Positions 16,840 to 25,551 of a stretch of 64,000 nt of DNA are shown in pieces (position 1 is the first letter of the stretch; every line of letters starts with the position of its first letter). The notes beneath the pieces were generated by a model. It did no database searches. It saw only the letters and a list, made by a program, of their open reading frames with translations, and was not told where the DNA came from. The DNA is from an uncultured Pelagibacteraceae bacterium. GTDB taxonomy: Bacteria > Pseudomonadota > Alphaproteobacteria > Pelagibacterales > Pelagibacteraceae. A program made the translations under genes and the position numbers. The stretch spans positions 62,001-126,000 of the forward strand of contig CACAPU010000001.1 of NCBI GenBank assembly GCA_902534465.1, read 5' to 3'.

Positions 16840-17388
16840 TTATAAAGTATCGATTGATCCAATAATATTCAAGTTTTTATCTGTCACAACAATTTCACCA
16901 GAAGATGTTCCAATATTTAAAATTGCCCCAATAACTACGTAGTGCGTAACAAATACAATATTATTTTTACTATCTATGTTGTCTATAAATTCATAAAAAT
17001 TTTTTATCTGTTTATCCTCATTAGCTGCAAATCTTATATCGTAGAATGAATTTAAAGCATCAAATGTCTCAAATTCATCAAAAGCATATTTTGCAGTATC
17101 TTTACATCTGCACCACTCACTAGAATAAATATTATCAATTTTAATCTCATTTTTTTTAAAAATTAATCCAATTTTTTTTGATTGCTGAATTCCTATTTCA
17201 TTTAAATTTCTTTGGGTAGAACAGTTTTGTAATTCAAAATTTTCTGGATCACCATTACCTGGGGCAAGTGCATGCCTTATAAATATAAGTTTGTCTCCCT
17301 CTTTTAAAGATTCAATAACTTTGTCATTGGCAAATGAATAATTTAATTGAAACAATAAAACTGAAAAAATTAAAATTAATTTTTTCAT
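16840..17388 (-). CDS. exported histidine phosphatase (phosphoglycerate mutase-like)
   Basis: 182 residues with a signal peptide (MKKLILIFSVLLFQLNYSFA). The RHG-type motif reads LIFIRHALAPGNGDP near 34-48, with Ala in the usual Gly place. CSTQRNLNEIG, SSEWCRCKDTA and the second histidine in FVTHYVVIG complete the histidine-phosphatase set. Such periplasmic members hydrolyse phosphate esters; substrate unknown. It follows the TPR gene by one base. Confidence 0.88.
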   Translation of the reverse strand: MKKLILIFSVLLFQLNYSFANDKVIESLKEGDKLIFIRHALAPGNGDPENFELQNCSTQRNLNEIGIQQSKKIGLIFKKNEIKIDNIYSSEWCRCKDTAKYAFDEFETFDALNSFYDIRFAANEDKQIKNFYEFIDNIDSKNNIVFVTHYVVIGAILNIGTSSGEIVVTDKNLNIIGSIDTL

Positions 17389-17389
17389 C

Positions 17390-17935
17390 TTAAACAGATT
17401 GATCTTTAATTAGTTCCTTTATTTGAGGTATCATTATTTTTGGAGACCTCATTGATGGATAAATTTTTTTTACTCTTTCGTAGCTGCTTAAAGCTTTTTC
17501 ATAGTTTTTTAATTTCATTTGCACCAAGCCTTGACCTGACAAAGCTCCAAAATGTCTTTTTTCTAATTTTAAAACTTCATCAATATCGTCTTGTGACCTT
17601 TGATACTTACCCATCAAATAAAGAACTGTAGCTCGTTTATTCCACGCTTCAGCCCATTTTGGATCAAGTTCAATAACAGTTGTAAATATATCTTCAGCTT
17701 TTTGATATTCTTGACTGTTCATAAATGATGTTCCTCTTGATAATAAAGTGGTTAAGTTTTGATCTTTCGGATGAGTTGTCCAAATACCCCAAATTTTCAT
17801 TTCAGTTTCCATTGCTGAGATTTCGCCATCTTCTAAAAGTTTTTCAAAAAGTTTATCTAATTGATTATTATCTGCTGAAAAGGCTGGATTAAAAAATAAA
17901 GTAAAGACTATTAAGCTTTTTAAAATAATTTTCAT
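17390..17935 (-). CDS. exported TPR-repeat protein
   Basis: 181 residues with an N-terminal signal peptide (about 1-20). Tetratricopeptide repeats cover about 60-165, recognisable by EYQKAEDIFTTVIELDPKWA, EAWNKRATVLYLMGKYQRSQ and NYEKALSSYERV. It is probably a periplasmic scaffold. It sits between TldE and a histidine phosphatase, but no function follows from that. Confidence 0.85.
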   Translation of the reverse strand: MKIILKSLIVFTLFFNPAFSADNNQLDKLFEKLLEDGEISAMETEMKIWGIWTTHPKDQNLTTLLSRGTSFMNSQEYQKAEDIFTTVIELDPKWAEAWNKRATVLYLMGKYQRSQDDIDEVLKLEKRHFGALSGQGLVQMKLKNYEKALSSYERVKKIYPSMRSPKIMIPQIKELIKDQSV

Positions 17936-17941
17936 TAATTC

Positions 17942-19261
17942 TTATTTTCCCCCAACAATCATACCTTCAACATGCATTGTTGGAGAATTTGTAGAATAAT
18001 TAAATTCCAGATCGTCAGCTAGAGTTATATTTTGAAAAATATTATTTAAATTTCCAGCGATTGTTATTTCACTTACCGGATATGAGAATTCACCATTTTC
18101 AATCATTATACCACTTGCACCTACGGAATAATCTCCATTAATAATATTTGTGCCGTGACCGATAGTTTCTTTTATGTAAAGAAGTTTTTTTTCTGATTTT
18201 ATCAACTCACTAAAAGTTTTAGATCCGTTTTCAAAATACAGATTTGTTGTACCGCTTGCTCTACCATTAGACTTTCTGTTTATTTTTTTTCCATTGTAAG
18301 TGTCAATCAAATAATCTTGAAGTATTCCATTTTTAATTAAATCTAAATTAATTATACCTATACCTTCACTGTCAAAATAACGTGATCCATTAGCTTTTTT
18401 GATATCACCACGATCATTAATATTTATTTCAGTGTTGAATACTTTGTGGTTTAATTTGTCCTTTAAAAAAGTAGTGCCTTTTGCTATGGCACTTGATGAA
18501 ATGGCGCTAGCAAAGATTGAAAGAAAGTTTTTTGATATTCTTTTGTCAAATATAAGGCTAATTTTTTCACTTTTAATCTTTTTTGGATTTAATTTTTTCA
18601 CAGCATGATCCGCTGCGATAGATCCAAGCTCTTTTGGTTTTAAAATGTCATTATAAAATCTTTTACTAGTATATTCATAATCTCTTTCCATACTTCCATT
18701 GTTTTTAGAAACAACTTCACAATAAGCTGTAAATTGAGAAGTTTTATATCCATCAGCAAATCCATTTGAATTAGCTAATAAAAAATTTGATTTATTTTCC
18801 CCAAATCCTGAACCATTGGTATTTACAATTTTATTATTCGAAAAAGCCTCATCTTCTGCCTCTTTTATATAATTAATTTTATCTTCATTACTCAAATGAG
18901 TTTCATCGTATAAATCTAAATCTTTCAAACCGCTAAAATGAAGATCTTTATCTGGCAGTGAATTATATTCATCTTCGGGCGTTATCTTCATTGTTTCAAT
19001 ACATCTATCAACTAATTCATTTAAGTTACTCTCTTTAAGGTTTGATGATGCAATTGAGGACTTTTTTTTTCCTAAATATGTAGTAAGGACAACTCCAAGA
19101 TTTTCTGATCTTTCAGAACCATCTAATTTTTTATTCCTAACATTAATATTTTCAGATACAGAACTCTGTACCAAAATACTTGCATCAGTTGAGCCAAGTT
19201 TTTTTGATTTGCTAAGACAAATATCAGCAATTTTTTTTAGATAATCTTGATCTTTAATCAT
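17942..19261 (-). CDS. pmbA: TldE/PmbA subunit of the TldD-TldE metalloprotease
   Basis: 439 residues, standard for PmbA/TldE. It shows GRASGTTNLYFENG, SVGASGIMIENGEFSYPVSE and the closing PTMHVEGMIVGGK, all family-typical. It lacks the HExxxH zinc site, as TldE always does. It forms a heterodimer with TldD that degrades unfolded peptides and matures peptide products in some bacteria. It lies five bases downstream of tldD. Confidence 0.93.
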   Translation of the reverse strand: MIKDQDYLKKIADICLSKSKKLGSTDASILVQSSVSENINVRNKKLDGSERSENLGVVLTTYLGKKKSSIASSNLKESNLNELVDRCIETMKITPEDEYNSLPDKDLHFSGLKDLDLYDETHLSNEDKINYIKEAEDEAFSNNKIVNTNGSGFGENKSNFLLANSNGFADGYKTSQFTAYCEVVSKNNGSMERDYEYTSKRFYNDILKPKELGSIAADHAVKKLNPKKIKSEKISLIFDKRISKNFLSIFASAISSSAIAKGTTFLKDKLNHKVFNTEININDRGDIKKANGSRYFDSEGIGIINLDLIKNGILQDYLIDTYNGKKINRKSNGRASGTTNLYFENGSKTFSELIKSEKKLLYIKETIGHGTNIINGDYSVGASGIMIENGEFSYPVSEITIAGNLNNIFQNITLADDLEFNYSTNSPTMHVEGMIVGGK

Positions 19262-19266
19262 TGAGA

Positions 19267-20679
19267 TTACAATTGAGTTCCACCCACTGTCATATTGTTT
19301 ATTAATAAAGATGGTTGTCCAACACCAACTGGAACGCCTTGTCCTGCTTTTCCACAGGTACCAATTCCTGGGTCTAACATCATATCATTTCCAACCATTA
19401 AAATTTCTTTTAATGATGATGGTCCGTCACCTATTAGAGTTGCGCCTTTAATCGGAGCTCCTACTTTGCCATTAATTATTTCATATGCCTCTGTACAATT
19501 GAAAACAAATTTTCCTGATGTTATATCCACTTGACCACCACCAAAACTTACAGCAAATATACCCTTATCGACTGATTTAATCATTTCCTCTTGAGTGTTT
19601 GTGCCGCCTAACATGATTGTATTTCTCATCCTTGGCATTACGACATGTTTATAACTTTCTCTTCTTCCATTTCCTGTGGATTTTGTATTCATTAATCTGG
19701 CGTTTAATCTATCTTGCATAAAATTTTTTAGAATTCCGTCCTCTATTAAAACAGTTCTTTCGGTTGGAGTTCCCTCATCATCAATATTTAAACTACCTCT
19801 TCTATTATCTATTGTGCCATCGTCTATTATTGTAACTCCTTTACTTGCAACTTTTTTTCCTACTAAATCATGAAACGCAGAAGTTTTTTTTCTATTAAAG
19901 TCTCCCTCTAAACCATGACCAACAGCTTCATGAATTAAAATAGCAGGCCAGCCTGGTCCGAGCACTACTTTCATCTCTCCAGCTGGTGAGGGTTTACTTT
20001 CTATATTTGTGTTTGCAATCCTAAAAGCTTCATCGCAAACTTTTTTCCAGTTATCGTTCTTTAAATATTCATCATAATCTTGTCTTCCACCAATTCCATA
20101 AACACCAGTTTCTTTTCTTCCATTTTTTTCAACCATCACTGACATGTTAATTCTAACCAATGGTCGATTATCTGATAATAGCTCTCCACCAGATCTAATA
20201 ATTTCAATATTTTTCTTCTCAGCTAAAAGACTAGCTGTAACTTGCTTTACACTACTATCTTTAGATCTGGCATATTCATTCATATTATTAAGTAACTCTA
20301 TTTTTGATTTCATTGATTTGCTTTCAATCGGATCAATTTCTTTATAAAGTTTTTGATTAGTTTTTTTTATTTCTGAATTGTAAGTGCCACTATTGTTTTT
20401 TAAAGTTGATTTAAGATTATCACTTGAATTTTTTAACGATTTTTCTGAAATTTCATTTGAATGTGAGTAAGCCACGGTATCGCCTGTGACCGCTCTAAAA
20501 CCATAGCCTAAATCAGATGTATAGTTTGAACTTTTGATTTTATTATCATCTAAAACGATAGTTTCAGATTTTGTATCTTCGACGTAAAGTTCACCATCAT
20601 CACAACTATTTAAAGTCTCTGAAACAATTTTATCAGCTTTTTCTAGAGATAATTCCGAGTTTTTTAGTAAAGAGGTCAT
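19267..20679 (-). CDS. tldD: TldD zinc-protease subunit
   Basis: 470 residues, the normal TldD length. The zinc site HEAVGHGLEGD (HExxxH) lies near 250, with the cysteine/histidine C-terminal segment GTCGKAGQGVPVGVGQPSLL typical of the family. It is the catalytic partner of TldE encoded directly downstream. A TATAAT-like box (minus strand) lies only three bases before the start, so a very short leader is possible, but no good -35 is seen. Confidence 0.95.
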   Translation of the reverse strand: MTSLLKNSELSLEKADKIVSETLNSCDDGELYVEDTKSETIVLDDNKIKSSNYTSDLGYGFRAVTGDTVAYSHSNEISEKSLKNSSDNLKSTLKNNSGTYNSEIKKTNQKLYKEIDPIESKSMKSKIELLNNMNEYARSKDSSVKQVTASLLAEKKNIEIIRSGGELLSDNRPLVRINMSVMVEKNGRKETGVYGIGGRQDYDEYLKNDNWKKVCDEAFRIANTNIESKPSPAGEMKVVLGPGWPAILIHEAVGHGLEGDFNRKKTSAFHDLVGKKVASKGVTIIDDGTIDNRRGSLNIDDEGTPTERTVLIEDGILKNFMQDRLNARLMNTKSTGNGRRESYKHVVMPRMRNTIMLGGTNTQEEMIKSVDKGIFAVSFGGGQVDITSGKFVFNCTEAYEIINGKVGAPIKGATLIGDGPSSLKEILMVGNDMMLDPGIGTCGKAGQGVPVGVGQPSLLINNMTVGGTQL

Positions 20680-20754
20680 AGATTATATTTAAGGGCGAAT
20701 TATTTATCTTCAAGAATGATATGCGCGATCATTGATCACATCAAAACACATAAA

Positions 20755-21633
20755 TTAGCTAATTTTATCTAAAAAAAAATTGGTTAAATATTTTACAGTT
20801 GCTTTTGGGTTTTGTTCTGGAATGAAATGACCTGAATTTATTGCATGTCCTTCAATTTTTTTAGTTGTATATTTCTGCCAAATTTTTAAGGGTTTGAACT
20901 GTCTACCAATTACACCTTTTTTTCCCCACAATACTTGAATATGAATATTTAGTTTTTTCTTTCTGTCTTTTTTATCATGATCCAAGTCAATTGTTGCAGA
21001 AGCTCTATAGTCCTCACATGATCCATGAATTCTTTTTGGTTGCTTAAAACATTTTAAATAACTTTCTTCAACTTTTCCAAATTTATGATTTCCAGACCAT
21101 TTATCTAGACAGTATTTCATCCATTTTCTTGGATCACTCATAATCATTCTTTCAGGTAGCCACTTAGGTTGAATTAAAAAAAACCAATGAAAGTATGCTT
21201 TAGCAAAGTCTTTAGTTGTTAATTCATACATATCTAATGTGGGGCAAATATCTAAAACACTCAAAGCTAATATATTTTTTCTATGATCCCTTGCTAATCT
21301 ATGAGCCACTCTTCCTCCTCTATCATGTCCAGCTACAAAGAATTTAAAATAACCTAATTTTACCATTATTTGTTTCATGTCACTTGCCATTTCTCTTTTG
21401 GAATAATTAAAATGACTTTTATCTGAGGGTGGAGCTAAACTATTACCATATCCCCTTAGGTCTGCAGCAATAACTGTAAATTTTTTCGATAATTCCAGAG
21501 CAGTCTTGTGCCACATTAAATGTGTTTGTGGATACCCATGAAGCAAAAGTAACGGTGGACCCTTACCTCCTACTCTACAGAAAATTTTACCTTTTCTAAC
21601 TTTAATGTATTTTGACTTAAAACCTTTAAACAT
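20755..21633 (-). CDS. alpha/beta hydrolase, haloacetate dehalogenase-like
   Basis: 292 residues. The nucleophile elbow is GHDRGGR, with Asp as nucleophile. The cap segment FHWFFLIQPKWLPERM matches the HW halide pocket of fluoroacetate dehalogenases, CEDYRASA provides the tyrosine and GHFIPEQNP the catalytic histidine. The oxyanion motif LLHGYPQTHLMWHK is intact. Hydrolysis of a haloacid or related ester is likely, but the natural substrate in seawater is unknown; epoxide hydrolase is the alternative. It stands alone on the minus strand after the TldDE genes. Confidence 0.82.
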   Translation of the reverse strand: MFKGFKSKYIKVRKGKIFCRVGGKGPPLLLLHGYPQTHLMWHKTALELSKKFTVIAADLRGYGNSLAPPSDKSHFNYSKREMASDMKQIMVKLGYFKFFVAGHDRGGRVAHRLARDHRKNILALSVLDICPTLDMYELTTKDFAKAYFHWFFLIQPKWLPERMIMSDPRKWMKYCLDKWSGNHKFGKVEESYLKCFKQPKRIHGSCEDYRASATIDLDHDKKDRKKKLNIHIQVLWGKKGVIGRQFKPLKIWQKYTTKKIEGHAINSGHFIPEQNPKATVKYLTNFFLDKIS

Positions 21634-21738
21634 GCTTAATAATATGAATTTTTGAAAGTATAACTAATGAAAGCTTAGTATCAATATTAATAATATTTAA
21701 TTTGAATTTACTTTGTGCACCTGTATAAATTCGGATTT

Positions 21739-22773
21739 GTGAGAATTGAAGAAGAATTAAAACTAGATTATTCAGACGTCCTTTTTAGACCTAAAAGAAG
21801 TACGCTACAAAGTCGAAAAGATGTAAATCTTTTAAGAACATACAGATTTAAATATAGTAAAAATGAGTGGTCGGGTATTCCTATAATGGCTGCAAATATG
21901 GATGGTGTCGGAGAGCTTAGAGTAGCTGAGAAATTATCTGAATATGGCATGATTACATGTTTAACAAAACAACATGATGTAAAAAAAATAAAACAATTTA
22001 AAAAAATCAAATCTATTTATAAAAATATAGCTATTAGTATTGGTACTAAAAAAGAAGATTTTGAAAATTTAAACAAAGTTTTAAGAGAATTTGGATTTAT
22101 AAAGTTCATTTGTATTGATGTTGCTAATGGTTATTCTGAATACTTTAGTAAATTTCTTAAGTCTGTAAGAGATAAATATCCTACAAAAACTATAATAGCT
22201 GGAAATGTGGTTACTGCAGACATGACGCAAGAACTTATTTTATCTGGTGCAGATATTGTAAAAGTTGGGATTGGCCCAGGAAGTGTTTGTACAACAAGAA
22301 TTCAAACAGGAGTTGGCTACCCTCAATTAAGTGCTGTAATTGAATGTGCTGATGCAGCACATGGTTTAGGAGCTCATATAATTGCAGACGGTGGATGTAC
22401 ATGTCCTGGAGATGTTGCAAAAGGTTTTGGTGGTGGTGCGGATTTTGTAATGTTGGGTGGAATGTTTGCAGGTCACGACGAAGGTAAAGGGAAAATAGTT
22501 AAATCAAACGGCTCAAAATATATTGAATTTTACGGTTCAAGCTCTGAAACAGCAAATAAAAAGCATTATGGAGGGTTATCAAATTACAGAAGTAGTGAAG
22601 GAAGAACTGTAAGAATTAAATATAGAGGAAAAATAAAAGATACAATTCAAGATATTCTAGGTGGCGTTAGAAGTAGTTGCACTTATGTGGGTGCTCCTTC
22701 ATTAAAACAATTAAGTAAATGTACTACTTTTGTAAGAGTTGCAAAACAATTTAACGATACTTTCACAAAATAA
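21739..22773 (+). CDS. guaC: GMP reductase
   Basis: I start at the GTG at 21739, because the protein then begins [20 protein letters not shown], lining up with the N-terminus of enterobacterial GuaC (about 347 residues); the GTG at 21715 adds eight unmatched residues. The product has 344 residues with the catalytic cysteine in GPGSVCTTR, the IMP-phosphate loop [11 protein letters not shown] and the C-terminal [12 protein letters not shown]. GuaC converts GMP to IMP with NADPH. The CBS domains of IMP dehydrogenase are absent, which favours GuaC. Confidence 0.9.
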   Translation: MRIEEELKLDYSDVLFRPKRSTLQSRKDVNLLRTYRFKYSKNEWSGIPIMAANMDGVGELRVAEKLSEYGMITCLTKQHDVKKIKQFKKIKSIYKNIAISIGTKKEDFENLNKVLREFGFIKFICIDVANGYSEYFSKFLKSVRDKYPTKTIIAGNVVTADMTQELILSGADIVKVGIGPGSVCTTRIQTGVGYPQLSAVIECADAAHGLGAHIIADGGCTCPGDVAKGFGGGADFVMLGGMFAGHDEGKGKIVKSNGSKYIEFYGSSSETANKKHYGGLSNYRSSEGRTVRIKYRGKIKDTIQDILGGVRSSCTYVGAPSLKQLSKCTTFVRVAKQFNDTFTK

Positions 22774-22775
22774 AA

Positions 22776-23840
22776 ATGAAAGTGTATAAAATTGCATCCA
22801 TTGCAGGAGATGGAATTGGCAAAGAAGTAGTTCCAGAAGCTCAAAAAATTTTAAAAGAAGTTGCCAATCAACATCAATTCAAATTACAAATTGATGAATT
22901 TGATTTTTCATCGTGTGATTATTATGAAAAACACGGAAAAATGTTACCCGATGATTGGAAGGATAAAATTGGTAGTCATGATGCTATATTTTTTGGCGCT
23001 GTTGGAATGCCAGATCGATACCCAGATCATGTTACATTATGGGGATCACTACTTCAGTTTAGAAGAGAATTTGATCAATTTATAAATCTAAGACCAGTAA
23101 AATTATTTGAAGGTGTAAATGCCCCACTAGCTAATAAGAAACCCGGCGATATTGATATGATGATAGTTCGAGAAAATACAGAGGGAGAGTATTCTTCAGT
23201 TGGTGGAAAGATGTATCAAAACACTGAAAGAGAAATTGTAATTCAAGAAACTATTATGTCAAAACATGGGATAGACAGAGTACAAAAGTTTGCATTTGAA
23301 TTAGCAAAAAAGCGTAAAAGAAAAAAATTAACAAATGCTACAAAATCTAATGGTATATCAATAACTATGCCTTACTGGGATGAAAGATTTAATGAAAACA
23401 AAAAAAGCTATCCTGAAATTGAAACTGATCAATTTCACATTGATATATTAACTGCTAGATTTGTTTTAACTCCTGAATGGTTTGATGTTGTCGTGGCTTC
23501 AAACTTATTTGGAGATATTTTATCAGATCTAGGTCCAGCATGTACTGGAACTATAGGCATTGCACCGTCTGGAAATATTAACCCTACAAACAAATATCCA
23601 TCATTATTTGAACCGGTGCATGGTTCCGCCCCAGATATAGCAGGAAAAGGTATTGCTAATCCCGTGGGACAGATATGGTCTGGCGCCATGATGTTAGATT
23701 ACTTGGGAGAAAAAGAAGCTGCATCAAGAATAGTAAAATCAATCGAAAAGACTTTATTAGAAAAAAATAATAGAACAAAAGATTTAGATGGTGATAGCAA
23801 TACCACAGAATGTGCTAGTAAAGTTCTAAGTAACTTGTAG
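22776..23840 (+). CDS. tartrate/D-malate-type dehydrogenase (isocitrate/isopropylmalate dehydrogenase family)
   Basis: 354 residues of the beta-decarboxylating dehydrogenase family. The substrate arginines are in LLQFRREFDQFINLRP, with IVRENTEGEYSS, metal aspartates in NLFGDILSDLGP and the NAD loop EPVHGSAPDIAGKG. PDHVTLWGSLLQFRRE is characteristic of tartrate dehydrogenase (TtuC) and D-malate dehydrogenase and not of LeuB. It oxidises a 2-hydroxy acid with NAD in the cytoplasm. It follows guaC by two bases; its end overlaps the convergent transporter gene by 15 bases. Confidence 0.88.
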   Translation: MKVYKIASIAGDGIGKEVVPEAQKILKEVANQHQFKLQIDEFDFSSCDYYEKHGKMLPDDWKDKIGSHDAIFFGAVGMPDRYPDHVTLWGSLLQFRREFDQFINLRPVKLFEGVNAPLANKKPGDIDMMIVRENTEGEYSSVGGKMYQNTEREIVIQETIMSKHGIDRVQKFAFELAKKRKRKKLTNATKSNGISITMPYWDERFNENKKSYPEIETDQFHIDILTARFVLTPEWFDVVVASNLFGDILSDLGPACTGTIGIAPSGNINPTNKYPSLFEPVHGSAPDIAGKGIANPVGQIWSGAMMLDYLGEKEAASRIVKSIEKTLLEKNNRTKDLDGDSNTTECASKVLSNL

Positions 23841-24755
23841 ATATTGAATTGCAAAAAAAATTGTGCCTATAGAGGCAAAAGTAGAAATAAATAGAGCTTT
23901 AATAATATTTTCAGGACTAACATTATAAGCTGAACATAATACTACCGCAGTGTGTCCACAAGGTGCTACACTTACAAAAAATGCACCTGGTATTTTTTCA
24001 GGTAATCCAGCATCAAAAAATATAAATGCTATAATTAATAAAATTAGAGGAGATATTACCAATTTTAAAATAGAGACGGTTGAAGTTAATTTATTAATAA
24101 CTTTGTAAGTATAAAAAGAGAGAGTAATACCAATTGCAAACAAACCAACAGGAGAAACACAGGCCGCCAAAACAGATAATACGTAATCAATCGGCGTATT
24201 ATCAATTTTATAGTTAAATATAAAAAGCAAAAGTCCAATTAAAATTGAAAAAATCATTGGATTAAAAGTCACATTCCTTAAAAAAAACAGTAATTTAATA
24301 TTTTTTTTTGTAGTTAATTCTAAGAAAAAAGTAATCACAGATAGTAATATAACTCCATCCATTAATATTATACTGGTAACTTGCGTTATAACTTCTGTTC
24401 CAAAATAAATTTTTGTAATTGGTAATAATAAAGTTACATGGTTAGACAAGGAAACCATTAATGACCATATAATTGACTCAGGTATGGGTCTTTTAAAAAG
24501 TTTACTTGTCACAAAAAAAGTGAGTAAACCTAGACTAGCTTGCATTAAAAAATATGAAATTATTTGCTTAATGTCTACCTGGCCAATTTCACTCTGTGCA
24601 ACAAATTTTATAATTAGTGCAGGTACTGCAACGTAGAATAAAAATAAGTTTAAAACTTTTGCATGGCTTAGATCAAATATTTTTAGTCTTCCAAATATAA
24701 ATCCAAGCAAAGTTATAAAAATAAAAGGTGTTAACCCAAGAAAGATCGAATACAT
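23826..24755 (-). CDS. AEC-family transporter (auxin efflux carrier type)
   Basis: 309 residues with about ten membrane helices and the AEC fold of two five-helix halves. LGFIFGRLKIFDLSHAKVLN and FYVAVPALIIKFVA near the start and PCGHTAVVLCSAYNV near the end match the family. Members carry small carboxylates such as malate or malonate. It is collinear with the TauD-type and DMGDH-type genes upstream, so it may move a product or substrate of theirs. It ends inside the tail of the convergent dehydrogenase gene. Confidence 0.87.
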   Translation of the reverse strand: MYSIFLGLTPFIFITLLGFIFGRLKIFDLSHAKVLNLFLFYVAVPALIIKFVAQSEIGQVDIKQIISYFLMQASLGLLTFFVTSKLFKRPIPESIIWSLMVSLSNHVTLLLPITKIYFGTEVITQVTSIILMDGVILLSVITFFLELTTKKNIKLLFFLRNVTFNPMIFSILIGLLLFIFNYKIDNTPIDYVLSVLAACVSPVGLFAIGITLSFYTYKVINKLTSTVSILKLVISPLILLIIAFIFFDAGLPEKIPGAFFVSVAPCGHTAVVLCSAYNVSPENIIKALFISTFASIGTIFFAIQYLQVT

Positions 24756-24759
24756 TTGA

Positions 24760-25551
24760 TTATAATATTGTTATTCTATGAAGAATTCTATTTCCTTTAA
24801 AAGGAGTAGCTTGATGAAGCATTGCTCTATTATCCCAAATAGCAAGCTGGTCTTTTTCCCATTCTAAAGCATATTGAAATTTTTTTTTAGTCTGGTGATT
24901 GAATAAAAAATTCTTTAATTTGTTTTTTTGTTTAGTCATGTTTGTGTTAAATTTTATAAAGTGCCCAGGGCTACAGTATATAGTTTTTTTGCTATTAATA
25001 GTTTTAATAATTTTGTGACTGGCAATTAATTCTTTTGAAATTTTTCCCTTTTCTTTCTCTCTTTCAACTGTAGTAATTGATATAGGTCCATGTGATGAGT
25101 AAATGCCTTTTAATTTATTAAGTCTAATTTTCTGATTATTAGTCAGTTTTTCATATGCTAAATACTGTGAAGAAAACTCAGTATTTGCAACACCTTTTTT
25201 AGGTACCAGTTTTGATAGCAACATTGTGTATCTTGGTGGTTTTTTTGTATATGAAGAGTCTGTATGAAATTGTTCACCAAAGCTTGGTCCCTTGTCTGAG
25301 GATTTTCTTTGTACGACAGTAATTTGTGGGTATTTTTTATTTAATCCTTTCAACCTTGGATAGTTTGCAGGTTTCCCAAATTTTTGTGCAAAATTTAGAT
25401 AAGCTTTAGAATTTAGCTTTTGTTTTGGAAAATAAATCATACCAAATTTATCAAGTGTAGATTTTATTTGTTTCAATTCATTCTTATTAATTTTATTGAG
25501 ATTACAAATAATCTCTGCTGCCTTATTTTTTTTGGGGATAATTTTAAACAT
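24760..25551 (-). CDS. TauD/TfdA-family Fe(II)/2-oxoglutarate dioxygenase
   Basis: 263 residues. The iron facial triad is visible as HxD in EQFHTDSSY near 94-100 and the distal histidine in NRAMLHQATPF near 244; the 2-oxoglutarate arginine is in HRITIL at the end. The family hydroxylates substrates such as taurine, trimethyllysine or gamma-butyrobetaine, often leading to C-N or C-S cleavage. Its start overlaps the stop of the DMGDH-type gene, so the two are coupled; a methylated amine or betaine is a reasonable substrate guess. Confidence 0.88.
   Translation of the reverse strand: MFKIIPKKNKAAEIICNLNKINKNELKQIKSTLDKFGMIYFPKQKLNSKAYLNFAQKFGKPANYPRLKGLNKKYPQITVVQRKSSDKGPSFGEQFHTDSSYTKKPPRYTMLLSKLVPKKGVANTEFSSQYLAYEKLTNNQKIRLNKLKGIYSSHGPISITTVEREKEKGKISKELIASHKIIKTINSKKTIYCSPGHFIKFNTNMTKQKNKLKNFLFNHQTKKKFQYALEWEKDQLAIWDNRAMLHQATPFKGNRILHRITIL

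Noticed and set aside
20682-20687. TATAAT as a tldD promoter
   Set aside because: It is only three bases from the start codon and no -35 lies at 16-18 bases; in AT-rich DNA such a box is expected by chance.
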